From: Paraburkholderia phosphatilytica
GTDB lineage: Bacteria; Pseudomonadota; Gammaproteobacteria; Burkholderiales; Burkholderiaceae
Reading direction: 5' to 3'
NCBI RefSeq assembly: GCF_003443895.1
Contig: NZ_QQOA01000014.1
Coordinates: 62,001 to 126,000 of the forward strand
Length of the DNA: 64,000 nucleotides
The notes under the pieces were generated by a model. The model was not told where the DNA came from and searched no databases. It saw nothing but the letters and a program-made list of their open reading frames with translations. Shown piece after piece: positions 44,887-53,488 of this stretch (positions within the stretch are counted from its first letter, which is position 1; each line of letters starts with the position of its first letter). The position numbers were made by a program, and so were the translations under genes.

Positions 44887-45681
44887 ATGACCTGGATCGC
44901 CGCCCTGCCGATGTATAACGTCACGCCCGCGCTCGCCGACGACTGGCGCGCGTTGCTCGCGGACGTATTGCGCGCAGTGGCGTCCGATGCGTGCATCGTC
45001 TCTCAGTCTGACGATCTGCCCACGCTGTGGCGCGCACCGAACCTGCTGCTGTCGCAAACCTGCGGTTATCCGCTCACGCACGATCTCAACGACGCGGACG
45101 TGCAGGTCGTCGCCACGCCGAGGTTCGATGTCGAAGGCTATGAAGGCGCGCGCTATTCGAGTGCGATCGTTGTGCATGCGGATGCGCGATACGCCTCTAT
45201 CGAAGCGCTGCGCAATCTGCGCGCGGCGTACAACCAGGACGACTCGCATAGCGGCATGAACGCGCTGCGCCATACCGTTGCGCCGTTCGCTGACAAAGGA
45301 CGCTTTTTCAGCGAAGCGATCCGCACCGGCTCGCACGTGGGTTCGCTGCGAGCGATCGCGGAACGGCGCGCAGATGTCGCGGCGATCGATTGCGTGACGA
45401 TGGATTATGTGCGTGAAGCCTTGCCTGCCGTTGCGCGCGAGGTTCGCACGCTGGGCTATACGCGCGCGGCGCCGGGTCTGCCTTTGATCGCCTCGCGACA
45501 GGTGCCGGCCGAAACGATCAAGGCGTTACGTGCCGCGTTGGAGGAAGCCGTGCAGCATGACGCAGCACGCGCGACACGCCTGCATCTGCGCGGATTCTCG
45601 ACACTTACGCTGAACGACTACGACGTCATCACGCGGATGGAAGACGAAGCGCGAGCGGCGGGTTATCCGCGGCTCGCGTAG
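44887..45681 (+). CDS. PhnD-like phosphate/phosphonate-binding-type protein without signal peptide
   Basis: The 264-residue product has the PhnD/type 2 binding protein pattern: LLLSQTCGYPLTHDL, YSSAIVVHADARYASIEAL, a YNQDDSHSGMNALR ligand loop, then VAAIDCVTMDYVRE. The N-terminus MTWIAALPMYNVTPALADDW is not a signal peptide, so it should be cytoplasmic, unlike ABC-transporter receptors. No permease or ATPase gene is near. It may be a cytoplasmic sensor or enzyme using the same fold. It is convergent with liuD, with 14 bases between. Confidence 0.75.
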   Translation: MTWIAALPMYNVTPALADDWRALLADVLRAVASDACIVSQSDDLPTLWRAPNLLLSQTCGYPLTHDLNDADVQVVATPRFDVEGYEGARYSSAIVVHADARYASIEALRNLRAAYNQDDSHSGMNALRHTVAPFADKGRFFSEAIRTGSHVGSLRAIAERRADVAAIDCVTMDYVREALPAVAREVRTLGYTRAAPGLPLIASRQVPAETIKALRAALEEAVQHDAARATRLHLRGFSTLTLNDYDVITRMEDEARAAGYPRLA

Positions 45682-45695
45682 CGAAGGGGTGCCTG

Positions 45696-47720
45696 CTACC
45701 CCGCCTCCAGCACCAGCAACTGCGCACCATCCGCCACCTGATCGCCGACCGCATACAGCACCTCGGTCACCTTGCCCGCTGCCGGCGCGCCGATCGTGTG
45801 CTCCATCTTCATCGCTTCCATCACCATCAGCGGCGCGCCCTTTTCGACCACCGCGCCCGCTTCCACCAGCACCGCGATGATCTTGCCCGGCATCGGCGCG
45901 GTCAGCCGGCCTTCGCCATGCTCGGCGTCCGCCGCATGCGCGAGCAGGTTCTGCCATTCGAACGCGAACGCATCGCCACGCGAGAACACATGGAACGTAT
46001 CGCCATCGACGAACACGCGCCCGGTGATCCGGCTCGTGCCGAACGTCATGCCGAATTCGTGCTCGCCATCGCAGCGCCACCACGTGAACGGATAGCGCTC
46101 GTCGCCGGTCTCGAGCGTCGCGCCGTCGCCGTTCGCGACGAACTGCGCGGACAGCGCGGCATCCGTGTCCACATCGCGCCAGTCGATCGTCTGGCGGAAA
46201 CTGCCGTTCAGCCGCCAGTGCGACAGCGCGGTCCACGGCGACGCCTGCTGTGCATCGCTCATGCCGCTCATGCTGCCGGCCAGCAACGCGGCACACGCAA
46301 GCGCAAGCGCCGCATGCACCGGCTTGTCGCGCGGCGCGAACAGCGTCGCGTGATTGCGTTCGATCAGGCCGGTATCGAGATCCGCGGTCGAGAACGGCAC
46401 GCTCGTCGCGATCCGCTGCAGGAATTCGACGTTCGTATGCGGCCCGACGATCTCGAAGCCGCGCAGCGCGCGCGTCAGCCGCAACAGTGCTTCGTCGCGG
46501 TCGGCGCCGTGCACGATCAGTTTCGCGATCATCGGATCGTAGAACGGCGTGATCGTGTCGCCCTCGCGCACGCCGCTGTCCACGCGCACCGGCGCGCGTT
46601 CGCCGCTCAGCGTGCCGACGCGGAACTCCACGGCATCGGGCACACGCAGATGCCGCAGCGTACCCGTGGACGGCAGAAAGCCGCGCGCCGGATTCTCGGC
46701 GTAGATGCGCGCTTCGATCGCGTGACCGGTCACTGCGATCTCATGTTGCTGCAGCGGCAGCGGCTCGCCGCTCGCCACCCTTAACTGCCATTCGACCAGG
46801 TCCTGCCCCGTCACCATCTCCGTGACCGGATGCTCGACCTGCAGGCGCGTGTTCATTTCCATGAAGTAGAACTCGCCGCCCGGCGACATGATGAATTCCA
46901 CCGTGCCCGCGCCGACGTAGTTCACCGCGCGCGCCGCCGCCACCGCGGCTTCGCCCATCGCGCGACGGGTTTCGTCGGAGAGTCCCGGCGCGGGCGCTTC
47001 TTCCAGCACCTTCTGGTGGCGCCGCTGCACCGAGCAGTCGCGATCGAACAGCCACACCGCGCCGCCGAGTTTGTCAGCGAACACCTGCACTTCGACGTGG
47101 CGCGGCCGTGTCAGATATTTTTCGATCAGCACGCGGTCGTTGCCGAAGCTGCTGGCCGCTTCACGCTTGCATGAGGCGAGCGCCGCCGCGAAGTCCGCGC
47201 TTCGTTCCACGACGCGCATGCCCTTGCCGCCGCCGCCCGCGCTCGCCTTCAGCAGCACCGGGTAACCGATGCCGTCGGCTTCGCGCTGCAACAGCGCCGC
47301 GTCCTGATCGTCGCCGTGATAGCCAGGCACGAGCGGCACCGCGGCCGAATGCATCAGCGCCTTCGCGGCGGCCTTCGATCCCATCGCGGCGATCGCCTCG
47401 ACCGGCGGCCCGATGAACACGATGCCGGCCTTTTCGCAGGCCTCGGCGAAATCTTCGTTCTCCGACAGAAATCCGTAGCCCGGATGCACGGCCTGCGCGC
47501 CTGTTGCGCGCGCGGCGTCGATGATGCGCTCGATGCGCAGATAGCTCTCCGCCGCCGTCGCGCCGCCGATATGCACCGCTTCGTCGCACGCGGCAACGTG
47601 CTTCGCGTTCGCGTCCGCATCCGAGTACACCGCGACGCTCGCGATGCCGAGCCGCCTGCAGGTCGCGGCGACCCGGCAGGCAATCTCGCCGCGGTTCGCA
47701 ATCAGGATCTTGTTGAACAT
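45696..47720 (-). CDS. liuD: Methylcrotonyl-CoA carboxylase, biotin-carrying alpha subunit
   Basis: The 674-residue subunit has a biotin carboxylase domain (MFNKILIANRGEIACRV, ATP grasp KASAGGGGKGMRVVE near residue 160, MEMNTRLQVEHPVTEM near 285) and a C-terminal biotin domain with MEAMKMEH, whose lysine carries biotin. It carboxylates 3-methylcrotonyl-CoA with the beta subunit at 48601. The operon order IVD, carboxyltransferase, hydratase, this subunit identifies leucine breakdown rather than propionyl- or acetyl-CoA carboxylase. Last gene seen in the leftward operon. Confidence 0.92.
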   Translation of the reverse strand: MFNKILIANRGEIACRVAATCRRLGIASVAVYSDADANAKHVAACDEAVHIGGATAAESYLRIERIIDAARATGAQAVHPGYGFLSENEDFAEACEKAGIVFIGPPVEAIAAMGSKAAAKALMHSAAVPLVPGYHGDDQDAALLQREADGIGYPVLLKASAGGGGKGMRVVERSADFAAALASCKREAASSFGNDRVLIEKYLTRPRHVEVQVFADKLGGAVWLFDRDCSVQRRHQKVLEEAPAPGLSDETRRAMGEAAVAAARAVNYVGAGTVEFIMSPGGEFYFMEMNTRLQVEHPVTEMVTGQDLVEWQLRVASGEPLPLQQHEIAVTGHAIEARIYAENPARGFLPSTGTLRHLRVPDAVEFRVGTLSGERAPVRVDSGVREGDTITPFYDPMIAKLIVHGADRDEALLRLTRALRGFEIVGPHTNVEFLQRIATSVPFSTADLDTGLIERNHATLFAPRDKPVHAALALACAALLAGSMSGMSDAQQASPWTALSHWRLNGSFRQTIDWRDVDTDAALSAQFVANGDGATLETGDERYPFTWWRCDGEHEFGMTFGTSRITGRVFVDGDTFHVFSRGDAFAFEWQNLLAHAADAEHGEGRLTAPMPGKIIAVLVEAGAVVEKGAPLMVMEAMKMEHTIGAPAAGKVTEVLYAVGDQVADGAQLLVLEAG

Positions 47721-47762
47721 ATGAGGTCTCGTTGTGAGGCTTGCGGTTGCTTCAAGTGCGCT

Positions 47763-48548
47763 TCACGTACGCCACGAAGGCGAACGCTTTTCGAGGAACG
47801 ACGCGACGCCCTCGCGCCCTTCAGCGCTCGCGCGAATCCGCGCGATACGGCCGGCCGTGTCGTCGATCAGCGCGTCGTCGAGCGCGCGGCCCGCGACGTC
47901 CTGCACGAGCCGCTTGCATGCGCGCACCGCGTGCGGTCCGTTCGCGCACAGCGTTTCGGCAATGCGTTGCACGGTCGCATCGAGTTCACTGTCGCTCACC
48001 GCTTCGCTCACGAGTCCGAGCCGCAGCGCCGTCGCGCAGTCGAACTGCTCGGCGGTTGCGAAGTAGCGGCGCGATGCCTGTTCGCCGAGCGCGCGGATCA
48101 CGTACGGCGCGATCGTCGCGGGCAACAGACCGAGGCGCGCTTCCGACAGGCAAAAGCGCGCGCCTTCGACGGCCACCACCACGTCGCACGCCGAGATCAG
48201 GCCCATGCCGCCCGCGTACACGTCGCCGTTCACGCGCGCGATCACCGGCTTGCCGCAGCGATAGATCGCGTTAAGCATCTGCGCGAGACGCCGCGCGTCG
48301 GCGCGGTTCTCGTCGTCCGAGAAGCCCGCCATCTTCTTCATCCAGTTGAGGTCCGCGCCCGCGCAGAACGCCTTGCCGTTCGCGGCGAGCACGACGGCGC
48401 GCACGTCGTCGCGCGTATCGAGCGCAACGAACGCGTCGGTCAGCTCTGCGATCATCGTCTCGTTGAACGCGTTGCGCACGTCGGGGCGGTTCAGCGTGAC
48501 GGTCGCAATCTGGGCGTTAGTGTTGAGAAGCAGCGTTTCGTAAGTCAT
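47763..48548 (-). CDS. liuC: Enoyl-CoA hydratase, probable methylglutaconyl-CoA hydratase
   Basis: The 261-residue crotonase has the oxyanion-hole segments AFCAGADLNWMKKM (near residue 62) and GDVYAGGMGLISACDVVVAV (near 108), and SEARLGLLPATIAPYV with an acidic residue typical of hydratases. In the liu operon it should hydrate 3-methylglutaconyl-CoA to HMG-CoA. It lies 42 bases upstream of liuD and 52 bases after liuB on the same strand. Confidence 0.9.
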   Translation of the reverse strand: MTYETLLLNTNAQIATVTLNRPDVRNAFNETMIAELTDAFVALDTRDDVRAVVLAANGKAFCAGADLNWMKKMAGFSDDENRADARRLAQMLNAIYRCGKPVIARVNGDVYAGGMGLISACDVVVAVEGARFCLSEARLGLLPATIAPYVIRALGEQASRRYFATAEQFDCATALRLGLVSEAVSDSELDATVQRIAETLCANGPHAVRACKRLVQDVAGRALDDALIDDTAGRIARIRASAEGREGVASFLEKRSPSWRT

Positions 48549-48600
48549 CGATGAACTCCGCGTCTGAAGGCGTGCAATACAGGCCGCAACACGGGCCGCG

Positions 48601-50208
48601 TCACATCCGGAACACGCCGAAGCGCGTCTCTTCGATCGGCGCGTTCATCGCCGCGGACAAGCCGAGGCCGAGCACGTCGCGGGTCTGCGCGGGATCGATC
48701 ACGCCGTCGTCCCACAGCCGCGCGCTCGCGTAATACGGATGGCCCTGGCGTTCGTACTGGTCGCGGATCGGCTGCTTGAACGCCTCTTCCTCGTCCTTCG
48801 ACCATGCACCGCCCTTCGCTTCGATGCCGTCGCGTCGCACCGTCGCGAGCACCGACGCGGCCTGCTCGCCGCCCATCACCGAAATGCGCGCGTTCGGCCA
48901 CATCCACAGGAAGCGCGGCGAATACGCGCGGCCGCACATGCCGTAGTTGCCCGCGCCGAACGAGCCGCCGATGATCACCGTGAACTTCGGCACCTTCGCG
49001 GTGGCGACAGCCGTCACCATCTTCGCGCCGTTGCGCGCGATGCCTTCGTTCTCGTACTTGCGGCCCACCATGAAGCCCGTGATGTTCTGCAGGAACACGA
49101 GCGGAATCTTGCGCTGCGCGCACAGCTCGATGAAGTGCGTGCCCTTCAGCGCCGACTCGGAAAACAGGATGCCGTTGTTCGCGACGATGCCGACCGGGTG
49201 CCCCCAGATGTGCGCGAAACCGGTGACGAGCGTGGTGCCGTAGCGCGCCTTGAATTCGTCGAAGGCCGAGTCGTCGACGATGCGCGCGATCACCTCGCGG
49301 ATGTCGAACGGCTTGCGCGTATCCGCAGGAATCACGCCGTAGATGCTCTTCGCGTCGAAGCGCGGCGGCTTCGGTTCCTGCATCACGACAGGCGGCGTTT
49401 TCGTGCGGTTCAGATTGCCGACGATGCTGCGCGCGATGGAAAGCGCATGCGCGTCGTTCTGCGCGAGATGGTCCACCACGCCGGACAGACGTGTGTGCAC
49501 GTCGCCGCCGCCCAGGTCTTCCGCGCTCACTTCCTCGCCGGTGGCTGCTTTCACAAGCGGCGGACCGCCGAGAAAAATCGTGCCCTGGTTCTTCACGATG
49601 ATCGACTCGTCGCTCATCGCGGGCACGTAAGCGCCGCCCGCAGTGCACGAGCCCATCACGACCGCGATCTGCGGAATGCCCGCGGCGGACAGATTCGCCT
49701 GGTTGAAGAAGATGCGGCCGAAGTGATCGCGATCGGGGAACACGTCGTCCTGGTTCGGCAGGTTCGCGCCGCCCGAATCGACGAGATACACGCACGGCAG
49801 GCGGTTTTCCGCGGCGATTTCCTGCGCGCGGACATGCTTCTTCACCGTGACCGGATAGTAGGTGCCGCCCTTCACGGTGGCATCGTTGCAGACGATCACG
49901 CACTCCTGGCCGCCCACGCGGCCGATGCCCGTGATCACGCCCGCGCCCGGCGCGTCGTCGTTGTACATGCCGTATGCGGCGAGCTGCGACAGCTCGAGGA
50001 ACGGCGTACCCGGATCGAGCAGCTGCGCGATGCGATCGCGCGGCAGCAGTTTGCCGCGCGACACGTGCTTGTCGCGCGCCGCCTGGCCGCCGCCTTGCGC
50101 GAGCTGGTCGATCTTCGCGCGCAGATCGGCGACGAGCGCTTCGAGCGCGGCCGCGTTCGCGCGGAAGTCGTCGGAGCGCGGGTTCAGTTTCGTTTCGATG
50201 ATCGGCAT
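48601..50208 (-). CDS. liuB: Methylcrotonyl-CoA carboxylase, carboxyltransferase beta subunit
   Basis: The 535-residue carboxyltransferase starts MPIIETKLNPRSDDFRANAA. It contains YLVDSGGANLPNQDDVFPDR, MGSCTAGGAYVPAMSDES and IIGGSFGAGNYGMCGRAY, the two oxyanion regions of acyl-CoA carboxylase beta subunits. The DEFPDRD-like element and length fit the methylcrotonyl type. It partners with the biotin subunit at 45696-47720. It follows liuA by 63 bases. Confidence 0.93.
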   Translation of the reverse strand: MPIIETKLNPRSDDFRANAAALEALVADLRAKIDQLAQGGGQAARDKHVSRGKLLPRDRIAQLLDPGTPFLELSQLAAYGMYNDDAPGAGVITGIGRVGGQECVIVCNDATVKGGTYYPVTVKKHVRAQEIAAENRLPCVYLVDSGGANLPNQDDVFPDRDHFGRIFFNQANLSAAGIPQIAVVMGSCTAGGAYVPAMSDESIIVKNQGTIFLGGPPLVKAATGEEVSAEDLGGGDVHTRLSGVVDHLAQNDAHALSIARSIVGNLNRTKTPPVVMQEPKPPRFDAKSIYGVIPADTRKPFDIREVIARIVDDSAFDEFKARYGTTLVTGFAHIWGHPVGIVANNGILFSESALKGTHFIELCAQRKIPLVFLQNITGFMVGRKYENEGIARNGAKMVTAVATAKVPKFTVIIGGSFGAGNYGMCGRAYSPRFLWMWPNARISVMGGEQAASVLATVRRDGIEAKGGAWSKDEEEAFKQPIRDQYERQGHPYYASARLWDDGVIDPAQTRDVLGLGLSAAMNAPIEETRFGVFRM

Positions 50209-50271
50209 GGGCGTGCTGTCCTCTGTGCTGTCACGGCTTGCTAGGCGCGACGTGAACTGTCGCGCTGACGC

Positions 50272-51453
50272 TTACATCGTTTCCGCGAACAGCTCGCGGC
50301 CGATCAGCATGCGGCGAATCTCGCTCGTGCCCGCGCCGATCTCGTAGAGCTTCGCGTCGCGCCACAGACGGCCGACCGGATACTCGTTGATGTAGCCGTT
50401 GCCGCCGAGAATCTGGATCGCTTCGCCGGCCATCCACGTGGCCTTTTCAGCGGTGTAGAGAATCACCCCCGCGCAATCTTTACGAACCTGGCGTACGTGC
50501 TCGCGGCCGATCGTGTCGAGCTGGCGGCCCACCGCGTACAGATACGCGCGGCACGCCTGCAGCGTGGTGTAGAGGTCGGCGACCTTGCCCTGGATCAGCT
50601 GGAATTCGCCGATCGGCTGGCCGAACTGCTTGCGGTCGTGGATATACGGCACGACCGCGTCCATGACCGCGACCATGATGCCGGTCGGGCCGCCGGCGAG
50701 CACCGCGCGCTCATAATCGAGGCCGCTCATCAGCACCTTCACGCCGCCGTTCAGCGCGCCGAGGATGTTTTCCTCCGGCACTTCAACATCCTGAAACACG
50801 AGTTCACCGGTATGCGAGCCGCGCATGCCGAGCTTGTCGAGCTTCTGCGCCACTGAAAAGCCCTTCATGCCCTTCTCGACGATGAACGCGGTAATGCCCT
50901 TCGGGCCGGCATCGATATCGGTCTTCGCGTAGACCACCAGCGTGTCGCAGTCCGGGCCGTTGGTGATCCACATCTTCGTGCCGTTCAGCACGTAGCGGTC
51001 GCCCTTCCTGTCCGCGCGCAGCTTCATGCTGACCACGTCCGAACCGGCGTTCGGCTCGCTCATTGCAAGCGCGCCGACGTGTTCGCCGGACACGAGCTTC
51101 GGCAGATAGTTGCGCTTCTGTGCTTCGGTGCCGTTGCGGTGGATCTGGTTCACGCACAGGTTCGAATGCGCGCCGTACGAGAGGCCCACCGATGCGGACG
51201 CGCGCGAGATCTCTTCCATCGCGACCATGTGCGCGGTGTAGCCCATGTCCGCGCCGCCGTACTCTTCCGACACCGTCATGCCGAGCACGCCCAGGTCGCC
51301 GAACTTGCGCCACAGGTCCATCGGGAACTGGTCGGTACGGTCGATCTCACCGGCACGGGGCGCGATTTCTTTGGCGGCGAAGTTCGCGATGCTGTCGCGC
51401 AGCATTTCGATCTCTTCGCCGAGCGGGAACTGCAAACCTGTCAGGTTGCTCAT
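50272..51453 (-). CDS. liuA: Isovaleryl-CoA dehydrogenase
   Basis: The 393-residue acyl-CoA dehydrogenase has GALAMSEPNAGSDVVSMKL (FAD-binding), KMWITNGPDCDTLVVYAKTD, and the C-terminal QILGGNGYINEYPVGRLWRD and EIGAGTSEIRRMLIGRE. It oxidises isovaleryl-CoA to 3-methylcrotonyl-CoA, the first committed liu step. The ATG at 51453 has GAGGAG seven bases upstream; the longer frame to 51570 has no family similarity. First gene of the leftward operon, divergent from a TetR regulator. Confidence 0.93.
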   Translation of the reverse strand: MSNLTGLQFPLGEEIEMLRDSIANFAAKEIAPRAGEIDRTDQFPMDLWRKFGDLGVLGMTVSEEYGGADMGYTAHMVAMEEISRASASVGLSYGAHSNLCVNQIHRNGTEAQKRNYLPKLVSGEHVGALAMSEPNAGSDVVSMKLRADRKGDRYVLNGTKMWITNGPDCDTLVVYAKTDIDAGPKGITAFIVEKGMKGFSVAQKLDKLGMRGSHTGELVFQDVEVPEENILGALNGGVKVLMSGLDYERAVLAGGPTGIMVAVMDAVVPYIHDRKQFGQPIGEFQLIQGKVADLYTTLQACRAYLYAVGRQLDTIGREHVRQVRKDCAGVILYTAEKATWMAGEAIQILGGNGYINEYPVGRLWRDAKLYEIGAGTSEIRRMLIGRELFAETM

Positions 51454-51691
51454 CAGTGTCTCCTCGGTGCCGGTCCTGGCATGGCTGATGCCGGATGGGT
51501 GGGATGCGTGCGGATTGCCGGACACGCCATTGTGTGGAGCGCTCCGCCAACCGTCCAGCCCGAATTTCACGCCAAATTTCCGTATACGTCAATAGGCTTT
51601 TCTGAGTACGGCTCAGATTCATAAAGCCCGGCATTTCATTGCTTTTCAGGTGCTAGTATGATGACTATCCGATGCGAATAGCCCGCCTAAT
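51454..51691. promoter_or_regulatory. Divergent promoter region liuA / TetR regulator
   Basis: This 238-base gap lies between divergent starts. CTGAG-TACGG-CTCAG at 51602-51616 is a short perfect dyad and the best TetR-site candidate; larger palindromes were not found. GAGGAG is the liuA ribosome binding site. Confidence 0.45.
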
Positions 51692-52429
51692 ATGACCACG
51701 ACTCAACAAACCTCCACGGCTGCGGCGACCAGCCCGGCCACCCGCCGCCAGCCGGCCGGCCGCAAGTCGCAACAGCGCGTGCGGGAGATTCTCGAAGCGG
51801 GCCGCGACGTGTTCTCGGAGAAAGGCTACGAGCGCGCAACCACAGCGGAGATCGCGCAGCGTGTCGGCGTATCGGAAGCGACGGTGTTCAGCTACTTTCG
51901 CGGCAAGCGGGAGCTATGCGCGCGCGTGATCGGCGACTGGTACGACGAAATCATCGAGGCAATCGACTCCGGCCTGCCGCGCGACGGCAGCGTGCGCCAG
52001 CAGTTCGCGTTCATCGTGCGGATGCATCTGCGGCTGATGCTGGTCAACGGCACGGGTCTATGTGCGCTGGTGCTGTCCGAGGGCCGCACGCGGCAGCACG
52101 AACTCGGCGCGGCGCTGACCGACCTGCAGCGGCGCTACACAGCGCCGCTGATGCGCGTGCTGGCTCGCGGCCAGGAGACCGGACAGATCCGCTCGGACGT
52201 GCCGCTGCGTCTGTTGCGCTCGATGGTGTTCGGGCCGATGGAGCACGTGCTGTGGGACGCGACGCTCACGAACCGCCGCATGAACATCGACGCGACCGCG
52301 GATGCGCTCGTCGAGGTGCTGTGGGCCGCGCTGCAGCCGCCCGATGCGACGCTCGCCGCGCTCACGCGGTTCCGGCACGACGTCGCGGAGGCGACCAGGC
52401 GGCTGGAGGCCGCGGGCGGGGCAAGGTAG
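51692..52429 (+). CDS. TetR/AcrR-family regulator, probable controller of the liu operon
   Basis: The 245-residue product has an N-terminal arginine-rich stretch followed by the TetR helix-turn-helix (VREILEAGRDVFSEKGYERA, TTAEIAQRVGVSEATVFSYF, residues about 28-75) and an all-helical ligand domain. It is divergent from liuA, so autoregulation plus repression of the liu operon is likely. In some betaproteobacteria a TetR-type LiuQ was proposed for this role instead of MerR-type LiuR; that is from memory and not tested here. Confidence 0.85.
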   Translation: MTTTQQTSTAAATSPATRRQPAGRKSQQRVREILEAGRDVFSEKGYERATTAEIAQRVGVSEATVFSYFRGKRELCARVIGDWYDEIIEAIDSGLPRDGSVRQQFAFIVRMHLRLMLVNGTGLCALVLSEGRTRQHELGAALTDLQRRYTAPLMRVLARGQETGQIRSDVPLRLLRSMVFGPMEHVLWDATLTNRRMNIDATADALVEVLWAALQPPDATLAALTRFRHDVAEATRRLEAAGGAR

Positions 52430-52445
52430 CCTTCGCCCCTCGAGC

Positions 52446-52484
52446 GTGGCTCACTGGTGTGGCTCACCGGTGTTGCTCACTGCG
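52446..52484. repeat. Three tandem 13-base units between convergent genes
   Basis: GTGGCTCACTGGT, GTGGCTCACCGGT and GTTGCTCACTGCG follow one another without gaps between the TetR gene end (52429) and the convergent gene end (52503). The first two differ at one base. Confidence 0.7.
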
Positions 52485-52502
52485 CGGTGCAATCCGTTCC
52501 GT

Positions 52503-53198
52503 TCACTTGCCCACGCCGTTTTGTGCCTTGCACGGCTGCTGCCTTTCCTGCTCGGACGCGCCACCATCCTTCTTCTGGTTTTTCGGATCCTTGTCGTTCC
52601 CGGACGGATTCTCTTCTTTCGGCGGACTCTCTTCTTTCGGCGGCCCCTCTTCTTTGGGCGCGCCCCCTTCTTTCGGCGGCTTCCCGACCTTGCTGGCTCT
52701 CTGCTCGGCCAGTTTCTCCGCGGCCTTCCCGGCATCTTCCTCCGCAAGCTTGACGCCGTATTTTTCCGCCGTCTTCGAGAGGTCCTCGCCGATCTTCCCG
52801 GCGGACTTCGCCGCGGAGCCTGCCTCGCCGCCAGGAATCACGTCCATGACAGCCGCGATGAGCGACTGCAGCGCTTCCGCGGGGTTTCCTTCGGCGATGT
52901 ACAGCCCCGCGTTGATTGCATTGAACAGGCCGCCGAGCACAGGAATATTGCCGAACATATCCAGCACCTCGTGCAGGTGCTCTTTCCACTCCGGATCCGT
53001 GGGCTTCAGGTTGTAGCCCTGGTTTTTGCCATACGTGCTGATCGATCCACCCGCGCTGCCCGAACTCGCCGGCTTCCCGATCGTATTGCCGACGCCGGAG
53101 CCCCCTACGAGGTTGGCCGGCACGGGCGCGACCTGCGGCGCCTGATTACCGTCCGCCCAGTTCGAGACCTGGGTGGAGCTCATCTTGCCTCTTGGCAT
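52503..53198 (-). CDS. Possible pre-toxin/Rhs-linker type protein with a P-K-E repeat tail
   Basis: The 231-residue product has a glycine/serine-rich start and a central helical region (about 85-130: VLDMFGNIPVLGGLFNAINA, EALQSLIAAVMDVIPGGEAG). This resembles the 'pre-toxin' segment found before toxin domains in polymorphic toxins and Rhs proteins. The tail has four hexapeptide units of the PPKEES kind (52608-52679) and ends PCKAQNGVGK. No toxin domain, PAAR motif or immunity gene follows. The ATG at 53198 has AGGGAG about seven bases upstream. The similarity is by pattern memory only; it could be an unrelated secreted protein. Confidence 0.6.
   Translation of the reverse strand: MPRGKMSSTQVSNWADGNQAPQVAPVPANLVGGSGVGNTIGKPASSGSAGGSISTYGKNQGYNLKPTDPEWKEHLHEVLDMFGNIPVLGGLFNAINAGLYIAEGNPAEALQSLIAAVMDVIPGGEAGSAAKSAGKIGEDLSKTAEKYGVKLAEEDAGKAAEKLAEQRASKVGKPPKEGGAPKEEGPPKEESPPKEENPSGNDKDPKNQKKDGGASEQERQQPCKAQNGVGK
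52608..52679 (-). repeat. Four 18-base in-frame repeats
   Basis: Four consecutive 18-base units encode the hexapeptides PPKEGG-like, APKEEG, PPKEES and PPKEEN in the tail of the protein at 52503-53198. Such units can change in copy number by slippage. Confidence 0.75.
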
Positions 53199-53488
53199 GC
53201 CATCTCCCTGTGTTCCGCTCCATGATTGGAGGCGCCGCCTATGCTCGGGCAACTGCAGCCACGCGCAGCACGCCGACGCCAAAAATCTACAAATGTGCGT
53301 GGCGCGACGGCGCTTTCGTCGACGATCCGTTGGTGAAAGCGAGGTTTTGGATACCCGCCGCCCGGTCATATCCAAAGCCGAATCGCTTCGTTGGCGTCGC
53401 CATGGCGGCATGCGACGATTCGCGAATTCCGTGAATGCCCGATGCGGCATTTGGTTCGCACCCTCCATCGTCTAGGAGACTCATCCGC

